Part shown: in pieces, positions 35,401 to 47,149 of the stretch
Numbering within the stretch: position 1 is the first letter of the stretch
How the letters are laid out: every line of letters begins with the position of its first letter
Assembly: GCA_009192285.1 (NCBI GenBank)
Contig: CM018605.1
Coordinates: forward strand, 1,450,530-1,514,529
Origin: Morchella semilibera
Taxonomy: Eukaryota; Ascomycota; Pezizomycetes; Pezizales; Morchellaceae
Direction of reading: 5' to 3'
DNA length: 64,000 bases
Made by a program: the position numbers and the translations under genes
Notes under the pieces: generated by a model
The model's database searches: none
Seen by the model: the letters and a program-made list of their open reading frames with translations, nothing else
What the model was told of the DNA's origin: nothing

Positions 35401-37976
35401 AGGAAATATGACTAGCAACCATTCCGGACCGGATGATTCTTGGGGGGGTAACATGGATGGGGAAGGACATAGGATGATGAGCCGGTAAAAGATCCGTTGC
35501 AGTAACCAAAACAGTTAGACAGTTCTTACCTGGTTGACGTTCACCCGCCAAAAGCAATATTAAAACATCTTTTTCTCACACACTCATTCACGTGTGATGC
35601 CGTATCCATCAATTTATCTAGCTAGGCAGAACTACGAGGGGAACGAACACCAGAGCGTGTGGGGATATCCACAGGGGTTACTATTTCGCGCCGAGAAGGA
35701 TTATGAACAGAGTATTACAAAATCCCCTTTCCCCTCTCTTCTTTCTCCACTCGAACCACCAGGTTGAAGCATCAACGAATCAAAAATTCCCGAGGGTTTG
35801 GGTGCCAGTAATTGTCATTATTGTTTGGTATGAGGAGGACCAAGCACCATAGTCCTTTACAGCAGGGCTTTTACCCGCAAAGCGCAAGAGTATTAAGAGT
35901 AAGAGTAAAGAAGTTACCAACTTTCTCAGCCTCGCAAGCGACCGTTGACTTCCCTCTAGAACAACGATCTTCCGTGTGATGAAACAACTATGAACGTGTC
36001 CTACTTACATGTACCTATGGTCCTACCTTAAACAGGCGTGTGTGTTGTGTATGTGCGTGTCGAGGAGGCCAAGAGGAAAAGGATAATGACCAAGAAAAAA
36101 ATGAGGTGGGATACAACCATAGTCGATGGCGCTTGCAAGAAAGAAGCATGCGAGAAATAGAGATAGTAGTACTGTTTTCTGATCCTCTTTGACTTCCCCC
36201 TGTCCGTGTTGCAATCTGTAGACCATAAAGCTTCCCGGATTCCCGAAAGATGCAAAGAACATTCTACCGCCGGGAAGAAGTCCAAAGCGATATTGTCGGA
36301 CGAGAATCTAGAGAAGGTTTCCTTTTACCGGAAAGATGGTTGCCGGTCGCAGTCCGTACTCAGGTCCTGGACAGTCAGGCAGGCATTGTACGGAGTTCCA
36401 AATTCCAACCAAGGCTCGTCTCTCTTTCCCCTCCCGAGGCCCGGCCTGTCAAAAGGAAGGATTATCGATTGGTTGAGGTGATTGATTTCGATTTAGGTAC
36501 TGTATGACGCTGAACCCTGTCCGAGCTTTTTAATTCAATCCCAGCCAGCTTTGGAACCGCGCCTAAGAAGGGGGGGAGGAAGGAGGGGGGTTTCCTCTTC
36601 GCGTTCCCCGGCCATGGCCACCGCCCCCGCCGCGTTGGTCTGGAGTAAGCGAGTGAGGAGAGGTGTCGCGTCGAAATTTTGCAGCTAAATGGTTTTATTG
36701 GTTTTTTTTTTTTTTCCTGATTTCGTCTGACTCAAACCCTTTTCGTTATCTACATGTATCCACTAAGTGACCAGTTAACAGCACATTTTATGTAGGCACC
36801 CATTTTTGGGTTGGTTACATGTAGCTGGGGTTATTTCAAATGTTGTTATTGTTTGTTGTCAATGTGCGAGGACCCCTCGAAATAACCGAGATAGGCAGTA
36901 TCCGTGTATTTATTATCCTTATGTGTTTATTGCCCTTCATGGCGCTTTTACCACTTGTTACCTGCTACTTCTGTGATATGGATATGGTATTGTATGGAAT
37001 AGGGATATGTATATGTAGTGATAGGGATAGGGATAGGGATAGGGATTGTATGGAAAGAAGGTTGGTAATTGGAGGGAAGAATATTCGATTCAGAGTTTGC
37101 AGCAGCATACCTACCATACTGCGCCGGTCGGTCGGGCAAGAGATACGTTCCTGAGGCTTAATTGCATGGCTGGCTGGTTGGCTGCATGACCTCCCATCCC
37201 ATCCCACCCATCCCATCCCATCCCATCCATCCCATCCATCCCATCCATCCCATCCCATCCCATACATCCATACATCCATACATCCATACATCCCACCCTA
37301 CCTATCCTATCTTACAGTATGTATCCCATCCAGGTTGACCAGGTTCTCGAGTAAAAAAAAAAATATTTCCCCGTTCCCTCCCTCCTTACGCACACATGCA
37401 CACGCGCGCTCTGCATATCCCCTATGCAGAGAGAGAGAGAGGGGGGGGGGAATCAAAAAAAAAACTTATTTGTGTGTATTATATGGTCCCTATAAGGTCT
37501 GTAATTCTCTTCCGGGGGTGGACACATACACGAATAGTTATATATGTTTGTACCATAAGGGAAGAAGGGGCTGTTACTGCCGGTGGGAGGAGTGGGATTG
37601 ATATGATGGATGAGGTTTGAGATGAGGATGGGTGATCAAAATTACTATTGATTGATTCCCCATGCCTAGACCTAGATAGACCTGGGACCTAGTAGGTAGG
37701 TCTTGGTTCACAAAAAAAAAAAAAATAGAAAAAAAAAAAGGAATAAACAAATCTCAGGGTTCATACTGAACTGACCGCCTCCACAGCCACTACCTCCTCG
37801 AGTATACCACTACGCAGAGGTTAAGCTAGGCACGGGATCCCCCCCCCCTCCCCAAAAATCCTCAGTTCGCTTCACTTCCGGTCCAGTCCAGAAGCTATCT
37901 GCTCGTTCGCTCGTTGCTTGTTGTCGACCGCCCGCCTGTCTCTGCTGGACCTCATACATAGCTCTTCTCTTATGCA
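35401..37976. other. Intergenic region upstream of the CENP-B-type gene
   Basis: No supported gene. The stretch holds three TACATGTA motifs, a (GGATAG)n run at 37020-37047, a (CATCC)n minisatellite at 37191-37290, and A/T homopolymers at 37713-37739. Open frames at 36206-36507 show no motif or codon bias. Confidence 0.5.
37191..37290. repeat. CCATCCCATCC / CATA minisatellite
   Basis: About 100 bases of irregular tandem CCATC-type pentamers pass into four CATACATC octamers at the right end. It lies about 690 bases upstream of the CENP-B-type gene's start codon. Confidence 0.9.
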
Positions 37977-39796
37977 ATGGACGGTGTGCACAACCCGCAT
38001 GACGACTTTGTCAACTCGCAATGGGTTGAGATTGGGATGCAGCAACAACAGCACCATAACCATCATGGGCAGCAGCAGCAGCACCAGCACCAGCACCAGC
38101 AGCAGCAACCTGCTCCCATACATCCCCAGCAGCAACACCATCACCAGCACCACCCTTCTCATGACTTTGGTGCCTATGGCTTCGTGGAGTCGCCGGGATT
38201 TGTCCCCCAGGACCAGCAGTTCAGGCTTCAGGCACCTCCTGTCCCGATAGCTCCCAACTACTTGGGTTTGCCCCATTGGGGCCAAAATATGGTGCCCCCA
38301 GCTGGCTCGCACGCCCAGTTTATGCCGTCGCCTGCAATTGCTCCTCCCCCGGGTTCGGCGCCCTTACCAAACAACGTGTCGGCACATACTACTCAGTCAA
38401 CTTCGAGCCCGAGGAGGACATTGACCGACGCGGATAGGCGGAGAATGTGTATCTTCCACGAAGAACACCCGAATGTAAAGCAGACAGAGATTGGAGGTAT
38501 GGGGAAAAAACTCTCGCGTTTTTTTTTTTTTTTTTCCCTTTTTCATGCACCCCACACACCCCTTCATACTTTCCCCCTATGTTTCGAAACAAAATATGCT
38601 GACCTTGACTTTTTCTTGGCATTAGCAATGTTTGGGGTTGAAAGAAGGTAATATCACGCGCAAAAAAAAATTCATAATAAAACATCAGACGAAAGGCGGC
38701 TTAGCTAATCATACCTTTTTGCAGTACTGTTTCTAAGGTCCTTCGACAAAAAGAGAAATATCTCTTCCCTGACGATGGTAGTAGATCGCCAGTTAAACGC
38801 TCCAAAGGGAAATTCCCCGATATCGAACGAGCACTAGCAGTATGGGCGAAAAACACGCGGAAGCAAGGGGTCGCTCTGACAGACATGATGATACGGGAGA
38901 AGGCAAAGTTCTTTGCATCGAGTGTTGGGATCTCAGACAGCCAGTTTAAAGCAAATAGTGCGGGGTGGCTGGAGAAGTTCAAACACAAGAACAACCTGCA
39001 TGCAAATGGCCGGGGAAGATCGGAAAGCGACGTGACAGGCGCGGGAAGAGCTACGTCAATAGGATTGCTTGGGTCGCCGAGACAAGGACACGCGAGGACG
39101 GAGTCAACACCGATGTTCAAGCAGGAGGGCGTTGGCCCACTTGGCTCACCGTTGATGAGGGAGACTAAGAGTACGGATAGTAACCATACTGAATCCCCAG
39201 AATCGTATATGGAATTCGGTGGGTTTAAGCATCAGATGCAAACACCAGGTTCGACCTGCACTTCCTTCATATCAAGTATATCTACAAATACATGCTCACC
39301 CTTTACAGGTCCCGCTTCTCCAACCTCGCCATTCTTTTCTCCCGACGCTAGAGGGGAAAGGCTTACCAGCCCTGGATACCCCCCAAGTGTTCGAATTCCT
39401 GGTGTACAACGGCCAAGGTCACAGACGTTCCATGGTCTTGACTCGACATATATATCACCGCCGCCCTCGTCAGAACCTCTCACTCCCAAGATGATAGGTC
39501 AAACCTCCCTTCAACCATCATCATTAGCTTCGCCGCAGGACATGCCACATGACACACCTGCTTCATCCCATACCACGATATCGGGGCAGAGTGCACCGCA
39601 GACGCCTATGGGACCGCCTAGCAGAGAAGATGCTTGTAAGGCGCTAGAAGTTGTCATGTCGTTCATGCGGCAGCAACCAGTGGGGTCCATGTATTCGGAC
39701 GACTATGTACTTGTAGGGAAATTGCTAGGCAGGATTGGACTGGATGGTGGACCGATCGACGAGGGCCATACCGGATTCCCTGGGATTGCACCCTGA
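37977..39796 (+). CDS. CENP-B/Tc5-type HTH DNA-binding protein
   Basis: Exons 37977-38496, 38626-38647 and 38725-39796 give 537 residues in frame; the middle exon has only 22 bases. The N-terminus is rich in Gln, His and Pro. A bipartite DNA-binding region follows: a CENP-B N-terminal/psq-like helix-turn-helix (TDADRRRMCIFHEEHPNVKQ...MFGVERSTVSKVLRQKEKYL) and a second CENPB-type HTH (FPDIERALAVWAKNTRKQGV...AKFFASSVGISDSQF...GWLEKFKHKNN). The remaining 300 residues are Ser/Pro-rich and probably disordered. There is no DDE nuclease domain, so this is not a transposase; proteins of this build in fungi act as transcription or replication-origin/centromere-associated factors. Its target is unknown. 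The family shares ancestry with pogo/Tc5 transposases. Confidence 0.88.
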
Positions 39797-41469
39797 AAAT
39801 GGGCTATACCCCACGGGAAAAACCGTTTTTTTTACTATTTTTTTTTTTTTTTACTTATAAAAATTTTGTTTCCCTCTTACTTCCCAGGGTGTTTTTATAT
39901 TCCCTTTTCCTTTTTTCTGTTCGTCTCACATACCACTGCTCTCTTTTCAAATTTTCTATCCAGCGCTATTGCCCCTAATTCTGTCGCGTTTTCTTTTAGC
40001 ATGCGAGCCACTAGGGAAAGTATACCTTTTGTTTGGAACTTACATCTTTTATAATTGCGGGGGTTTAACTTTTTGACCATGTGTGCTACTTAATCACGTT
40101 TCTCTATGTTGATCCTACGGGATCATACTTAAGATTAGACTGCTAGATTGTGGTCGATCATTTTATTTGTCTCGTCCTCCTTCAAGCTTTGTTATTTACG
40201 GCTGGTACTACCACCGCTGCTGCTGCCCCTTATGCTACTCTAGTGCTATTCCTTTTATTTTAGGTATTCTTTTTCTTCGGCGTCGGGCATAATTACTGGT
40301 GGCTGGTTTATTGTTGGTTAATAGGTAGCTTTGGTTACTTCTATCGTCGTTCGCTGACTAGGATTCTCATATGTTGGATTGATTTTTTTTTTCCGTTCGT
40401 TGTGTATATTTAGATACCCCTCCTCATCCCCAAAATTTCTTCTCTTGAACTGTTCCTTTACTATCCTCTTCTTTCTTACTACCGCACCAGCCCGCCCCGC
40501 TAGTTTTAAATTGCAGCCGTCGATGCTACTTATCGAACGCATCATTTACTATTTGTTTTTATTACCTCGAGCTCCCCCCGCTCTTATTAGTCTTCTCTAC
40601 TCTACCCTAGTGTTTGTACCCTGATCGGTTACTTGTTGTTGCTGCTACCGTCTTCGTCTTCGTTGCTGTTGCTGTTTTCTGCTGTCGTTGCTGGGATGGG
40701 TTAATTGGTCGTTAGTTACACTTTCTCTTCTTCTTTTTCCGCGGTGGTCTTTTTCTTTCTTTTCTTTTCTTTTCTTTCTTTTCTTTTTCATTTTCTTTTT
40801 CTTTCTATAGGGAAGTCAGGGTCGAATATATTCAGAATCTAATCAAGAGGGATACAAATTAAAAAAAAAAAGAAAAAAGAAAAAAAAAAAGGCAGAGGAA
40901 TCCAATTACTCCTATCAAGCCCTCCTCAGCTCAGCTCAGCTCAGCTCTTGCCTTGTCATGTTTACCATGCAGCGTTGTTACACCTATGGCCCGGGGGGTC
41001 CCAGAGTAACAACAAACGGATCGGGAAATTTTGTGACGCTTTTGGTAGCTCGGCGGGTGAGTGCACTATACATTTGACAGCGCACGGCAAGGAGCAGAGC
41101 TGGAGCAGAGAGAACTGTTTCGAAATTGATGCGGCCGGCCGGCCGGTCGGACGCCGATCGGGGTCGAGTATTCGGGTATTCGGAGGTGCTTTAGTTTGTG
41201 GGGCGGAGGCCGGATTTGGTTATGAGGAGATGAGGTCGTTGTGCGTAGTGGTGCGTCAAGTAAGTGGTACGTCGGGTTGGAGGATCACAGCGCATCACTC
41301 GTCTGACAACATGAGGTATGTAGCTCCCAGGATTTGATACTCGGAAACATTGCTCCCTACTTTGTTTATTTTCCCCTACACCCACCACAACCCCTTTTTG
41401 CTTGGAGTAGGGCAAAGAGTCGTGAAAAAAGTTCGATGCCCTATAACCAGGGACATCACATCTGAAAAT
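39797..41469. other. 3' flank of CENP-B-type gene and unassigned DNA
   Basis: T-rich DNA (39826-40800) with a TTTTC/TTTC microsatellite (about 40746-40806) and an A-rich counterpart (40860-40890). The first few hundred bases are probably the 3' UTR. A 129-codon frame at 40948-41337 has no recognisable domain and is not called. Confidence 0.5.
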
Positions 41470-41566
41470 GTCGGTGCCATGAATCGAACATGGGTCCTCT
41501 CGGAACTAGACAGGGATGAACCTGTACTACCACAACGAGAAGTACTAACCACTATACTACACCGAC
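41470..41566 (-). tRNA. tRNA-His (GTG) with an intron
   Basis: On the minus strand a full cloverleaf folds. The acceptor GTCGGTG pairs perfectly with CACCGAC. The D arm is GTATAGTGGTTAGTAC and the anticodon stem is TCTCG/CGAGA. The T arm is CCATG-TTCGATT-CATGG. The anticodon GTG sits in the loop TTGTGG, and a 26-base intron (TAGTACAGG...CTAGTT) follows one base after it, the canonical tRNA intron position. The base after the acceptor stem is A, followed at once by TTTT, a Pol III terminator. The A box (TAGTATAGTGGTTAG) and B box (GTTCGATTC) are intact. Confidence 0.93.
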
Positions 41567-42297
41567 TTACTTACATAAGGTCTACAAACACTAATTGAAT
41601 CACGCTTAATGTTACACCAATGATTTCACTGATACGAACAAACCAGTTACAAAGAAACGGTATACCTACTATTCTGTGTATTCTGTGCACTACTTCTCCT
41701 TTTTACGGTTCGCAAGACAACTCATGAGAATGAACTCAGTAACTTTGAAAAACAGCCTCTCAATAAACCAAGAAACTTAGAATCTACTACATCGAATCAT
41801 CGATCTTTTGATCAATGGGCTTTGCTCATTGCTATTACTACTGAGACTATCCTCGATGTTACCGAGACGCACGTAGGGTACAGGTAAAACCCATAGCAGG
41901 GGATATTACTGCAGGAGGAGTTCTTACTGTTTCTTACTAGCCCCACAGAATGCAAGTATTGAGTCTATTCGACAGCCGATTTGTTGAGACTTGTGCTGCA
42001 GATACGTAGATCTAAACGGGGTTAACGCCGCCGTACAAATAACGGCACTAATCATAGTATGTTCACTCTAGAAGAATAGAAGTGGCTAATCTGAGATAGC
42101 AAGGCTCATGATGAAATGCAAGAGAGTTTGCCCCATCTGCTTTTTGGTCTAGTTAGTGAGGTGTTTATAAATAGCCATTATATAGAACTTACCAACAATA
42201 TAATATATAATGCTAAACCCTTAGAAGGAATAGTCGTTGAGCGTCTGTGATTCTTTCATAGCAGATCTAGAGGTTTAATCTAAATCTTTGTTGTATA

Positions 42298-42504
42298 GTG
42301 CGGCGCATCTTAAAGGTGACAACGAATTTCAAGTAAATCGCTAATAACTTTCCAACCAGACAAGATATCAAAAATCTATGAAACCAAATTGTAGGTATAG
42401 GTAAGATAAAGACTTTGGCTTCATAGATTTTTGATATCTTGTCTGGTTGAAAAGTTATTAGCGATTTACTTGAAATTCGTTGTCACCTTTAAGATGCGCC
42501 GCAC
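42298..42504. mobile_element. 207-bp fold-back (long terminal inverted repeat) element
   Basis: Arms of 88 bases at 42298-42385 and 42417-42504 are complementary with only two mismatches, around a 31-base spacer. The ends are GTGCGGCGC and GCGCCGCAC. No coding capacity exists. A clear target duplication is not visible (flanks ...TTGTATA and CATACAT...). The arms' near identity suggests a recent origin or ongoing correction. It is most likely a non-autonomous DNA transposon of the MITE/fold-back class; an RNA hairpin source is the alternative. Confidence 0.8.
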
Positions 42505-44965
42505 CATACATACGCAATCGCGGGCTCTAGCTAGAGTAAGATCATGTTGTTCGGGCCTTTACTTCCCTCGATACCCTGACTGACCTTTTTTACAGTCTCC
42601 ACATCATGACCATCAAACTAACAAGATCTATGACCGGGATGATATGATATCCATCAAAAAATTATCATAGTAACGACGGGTTTCTGTAGGGAGGTTGTAG
42701 GGAGGTGCACGTGAGAAATATCAGGAGATATTGAGCGCGTGTTGCATGATAGCGCGTTCGGGTAGATAGGTGACTTAGTCGATTGAATTGGGAGCGCCCT
42801 CTAGCCTAGAAGATACATATACCGAACTAGATGTACTAATCATACAGTCGTTGAGTGGCTTTATGGCTGTCGATATAGTGTTGTTAACAAATTACTTTAT
42901 AATTATGTACTGTTCTCTAAGGCCTAAGTTGACGTGTAAATTATCCTTACATCGGGGGTAAGACCTCATTCCATTCAAAATATAACTGACTTTAAGGCTG
43001 TTCAACTACCGCAAATTAGCTCAAGAGTGTGAGATTGTGACTTGGTAATGGCATGATTTACTCTCCAATATTTAAGTATGTAGCTAAAAAAAAATATCAT
43101 TATGACCGCTTTCCATTTAAATAAGTACGAACATCGGAATATAGAATAATAGATATACTATACTATCTCAACCAAATAAGTCGAGTTTGACAAGCAAAGG
43201 ATCTATTCCGCTGACAATAAATATCCCACGATGCCAATCTATGCAAGGGGCTCGGGCACCATTGACCCATTTGACGTACTCCGCACATCTCCCGCCGCAT
43301 CCCCAAGTCCTCTGTGCTGCAAATATCTAAAACAGTCTTGCAGCCTACTCTAAGGACTCTTCTTGCCTTACGCCTCCTGCCAAGAAAAACCTGTCGCATG
43401 AGATGTAGGCACTTAGTCCATTAGCACAAGGTCACGCTCCTTCGGGTCGATCCTTTATTCCGCTCGGGGCACAAATGCGCTGCCGGGACCATCGATTGGG
43501 AATGTGCCAGAGGCCACGGATAGCCCCGTTGCGACTTACTCGGACAATAAGAGGCCCGGTAGTTTTTTTCGCGCATGGGGGACGGCCTGGGGTGAGACAT
43601 GCAGGTTGGGGTGCTGATAAGATGTTATGATACGCGTGATGCGGGTATCATAGGATAAGTAGGACAGCTCATGAAATCCATGGCTTGATACGCGCGTGTG
43701 GATGTGCATCAAAGAGCTATATCTTCTAGATTCTAGAGACACATAGTATAGCTTGGTGTATTTCAGCTAGTTGCTGGTGGACCACTGATTAAGAACCCCG
43801 GTCTATGTTAGAGCTTTATTGGACATGAATCTGCCCCACCACGCTGCCCGTTCTTGTTGTTATTGTCACTCATGAAATATCACTCGTGCCAAGCCCACAG
43901 GTGAAGTTCTTTGACGTGTTAGAACCCCAAATTACAGCACAAACCCTGGATGGGGGCAAATCAAAATGGGTTGACCTAGGTCACAACCATGTAAACAGGC
44001 ATAGACGCCTTTCCCCTCCACCGGAACACCCCCCTCAGCGGGACAACTAAACCTAAGAAGGGAAATATCGTCGTTGTAACTGGCTTCCTTACCTCTTGAA
44101 CCGGGTTTACTAACCAAATATCAACCAATCACCATCTGTCCCAATGAGCGGGGTATTCCAGTAGAGGGGGAAGCTGTCTATGTAGCTTTGGGTGCTACTA
44201 ATTATATCCCATAGGGACGACCCACATGTACGATGTGGCAAGCACCGAAGCTGACCAGCAAGGCCAACTTATCATTTGCTAGCTAGTCTGGGATACCGGT
44301 CCTATGGCTCTAGGTTATCGTAAAAAAACCTGTACGGAGCCTCAGGTATGACGTAAATATGCTATCGTGGGTAGAGTAGTTAATGAGGCGCGAGTGATTG
44401 ATCAATGGTACTGGGAGTCGCCATTGTGTCCCAGCTAGATTATGTGGATATCATTGGCATCTATTGTAATAGATATCGCCCTACCCTCTACTCTAACCGT
44501 GCTTCAACTCACTCTTAGTGTGGGCTAATAGGGCCACCATTCCCAGCGTAAAACTCCGCGGTGGGGGTGGGCTGGCACGTACAATTGGTGGATCTGCAAG
44601 CTCTTATGCATATTGTCCCCGCCCCTGGAAGGTGCACGAATCAAGAAATGTATATAGGCCTCTTAACAGGGGTGGTTCTCACAGGGGTGTGGTTCAATGA
44701 CCAAGAACGTCGAAAACGACCATATAGAGTTCGGGCCCTGTGGTACACGAGTCGAAAAGATAACTTATTGTCTATAGAGGATGAAAACCTCCGGTACTTT
44801 TCCTATACTAATGTATCCTAAACCAAGGATGCTTTATACCTCCAGTTGCGTAACTCGTGCACTTTCACGAGTTTTCGGGATAGGCATATCTCCACTCCCC
44901 GATAAGATATCATCGCTGTATGCTAAGCTATCATATAGGGGGGTATAAGCTATCATACAGGCGGT

Positions 44966-45126
44966 AGGGGAGCTGAACGGCAGGGCGGCAGGGCGGCAGG
45001 GCGGCAGGGACGGCAGGGTGGCGGAGACGGCAGGGACGGCAGGGATGGCGGGGACGGCGGGGCGGCGGGGACAGCGGGACGGCAGGGCGCCAGGGACGGC
45101 AGGGCGGCGGGGACGGCAGGGCAGCA
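44966..45126. repeat. GGCAGGGCGGCAGGGACGGCAGGG-type minisatellite
   Basis: About 160 bases of G-rich tandem units built from GGCAGGG, GGCGGGG and GACGGCAGG, in a locally AT-rich setting. One strand has many GGG tracts spaced 3-6 bases apart. Confidence 0.9.
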
Positions 45127-45141
45127 AGCTAAATCACTAAC

Positions 45142-45142
<1 letters not shown>

Positions 45143-45172
<30 letters not shown>

Positions 45173-45200
45173 GCATCGCCATCACTATCACCATCAGCTT
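45143..45200. repeat. ATC/CAT trinucleotide microsatellite
   Basis: Perfect ATC units at the left pass into degenerate CATCACCAT and CATCAGC units to the right. It directly follows the GC-rich minisatellite. Confidence 0.85.
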
Positions 45201-45496
45201 CTCACCTTCACCATCATGAATGCCAACTATCAAGATCATTAGGACAGTAGTAGATAAACCCAGACCTGTTTTGCTCGGATTCATATGCAAATACTTCTTG
45301 TAGTTATTGTGTTCCCCAACTCTGGCAAGCCCAATGATGGAAGAGATGATCTGAAGGTGCTATTGATGTCGGCGGTGATGCATATAGTAGTTTTATGATG
45401 ATCGGGTGATGAAGCTGAAAAGGTTCGTGATGGCTCGGCAAAGCGCGGCAGGGGCTGGGCGCGGCTGGGGATGCACAGTTGGGCGTACCTCTGCCT

Positions 45497-45643
45497 GTAT
45501 ATCGTCCTGTTAGGATATATATCGTCCTGTTAGGATATATATCGTCCTGTTAGGATATATATCGTCCTGTCTAGATATATATCGTCCTGTCAGGATGTCC
45601 ATGCTCCCGAGAAACACCTATCCTGACAGGACAATATATATCC
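45497..45643. repeat. Five-copy 20-bp tandem array with an inverted copy at its end
   Basis: The unit ATCGTCCTGTTAGGATATAT is repeated with exact 20-base spacing at 45501, 45521, 45541, 45561 and 45581; the last two copies diverge slightly. After a 24-base spacer an inverted copy (TATCCTGACAGGACAATATA) lies at about 45619-45643. It can pair with the last tandem copy to form a long hairpin. Each unit also has an internal dyad, TCCTGTTAGGA. Confidence 0.9.
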
Positions 45644-47149
45644 AGTGCGAAAGATAACTTCACTTTTTGAGCCCAAAACATGCAGAATTATCATTTCTTA
45701 TCCCCGTACCCAGGATAGATTACCGTGTTACCATACAAATCGATGTACCCTAGGGGGGGGAAATCAACAGAAATACTTATTATGCACAGGGAATTCTATT
45801 CATGTATTGATTTTATCAATCTTCCTTGCACTCTCTGTGGCCAATCTTGATGTTACTAGGCGTTGCACCATACCCCGTGAGAACCATACCCCCCGTGGAG
45901 AGGTCTAATCAATGATTCAACAACAGCAACAATACGGGTCGGGGACTAAATCGAGTGACACATGGTGACTCAATATCGAGAAGCACACCGATACATGCCA
46001 ATGCTACACTGCTACATAACCGAACAAGGATGCGGCATAAGTAATTAGTACATGTATAACAGCTACTTACATGCAGAAGTATACGAACTACGGTGTTCTC
46101 AAGCCATAATCCAATGCCACACAAAGTTGCGAGCTAGCTACTAGCGGTTTCCTTGCCCAATCAAAAGCCATGGCCAAACATAAATATTACCAAATGCATT
46201 TGGTTCAAATGTCCAAGTGCCTGTGATGTGTCTATTCAACGTAGGTACTATTACTACTCTTCTCATGATCACGGGTTACAGGCCTCAGCCCTCGATCCGC
46301 GGGATTCAAAGTAGTTATTGGAGGATGTATAACCACAAGCGCAACTCCCCTGGCCTGTCTAGCTAGACAGGCTCACCCTCATCCCTCTATGCTTTAGAAA
46401 TAAGTGTGTCCGTTTCCTCCTCAGGTTTGAGGAATATCTTTCGGTTATATTCGCAAGAAAGTAAGGTTTCGTTGCCTCGCGCCCCAACAGACGGGGTGTT
46501 ACCGTGTACTCAATTACAACCGTCCAGGCATCAATGATACTCACTTGACAAACACCCGCGCTACCACGAGGCCCATTGGCACCGGAAGAAGGATCCTAAA
46601 CAGCCCTCAATCCATTGGCCCAACGCAACGTCCAGTCAGAGTGGCCGCGGTCGTTTCCAACTTCCAACTTTCCCCAGCCGGGCGACGGCCGTAGATCTGC
46701 TGACCCCACGATTGGAGAGCATCATAGCCCGTCAGTGCTATGCACATAGAGGGATTGCCATAAGTTAAGAAACCAACCCAACTTAATTGCTATATGAGGC
46801 TTAACCAGTAAAAATACAAGCCGTGTCTGGCCGACGCTATCCGTCTAAGTTCCGTGCGCCGCCCAGGAAAAAGAATTCATCAAAAGGGAAACCAGAAAAT
46901 GAGAAGAACGCCGGGAAAAACCAAATTGAGAGGAGAAACAGGAGGTAGTATCAGTTAGATAGAAGGGAAAGGGGAAAACTACTGAATTAGGGTAAAAGAG
47001 CACGGAAAATCCACCACCTATTCGTTTCGTAAACCCGAAACGAACGCGAAAATAAAATCATTATAAAGGGTAGTTAAGAATTTAGGATTATTCACGGCCG
47101 AGAAAACATGTCTCGGCGAGAAATATGTCTCGGCGAGATTGAGAGTAGA

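Larger units (their letters stand above)
41567..47149. other. Gene-free, repeat-bearing region
   Basis: About 5.6 kb with no supported protein gene. It contains the fold-back element (42298-42504), a GC-rich minisatellite (44966-45126), a CAT/ATC repeat (45143-45200) and the 20-bp array (45497-45643). The GC-poor flanks are consistent with old, decayed repeats, but I recognise no transposase or polymerase motif. Confidence 0.5.

Noticed and set aside
45497-45600. CRISPR-like array
   Set aside because: The 20-bp units are directly adjacent with no spacers, and the genome is eukaryotic; this is a tandem minisatellite.
41567-47149. Possible retroelement or virus-like relic
   Set aside because: I looked for polymerase, integrase, capsid and long terminal repeat signals in this and the other gene-free regions and found none that I could support.
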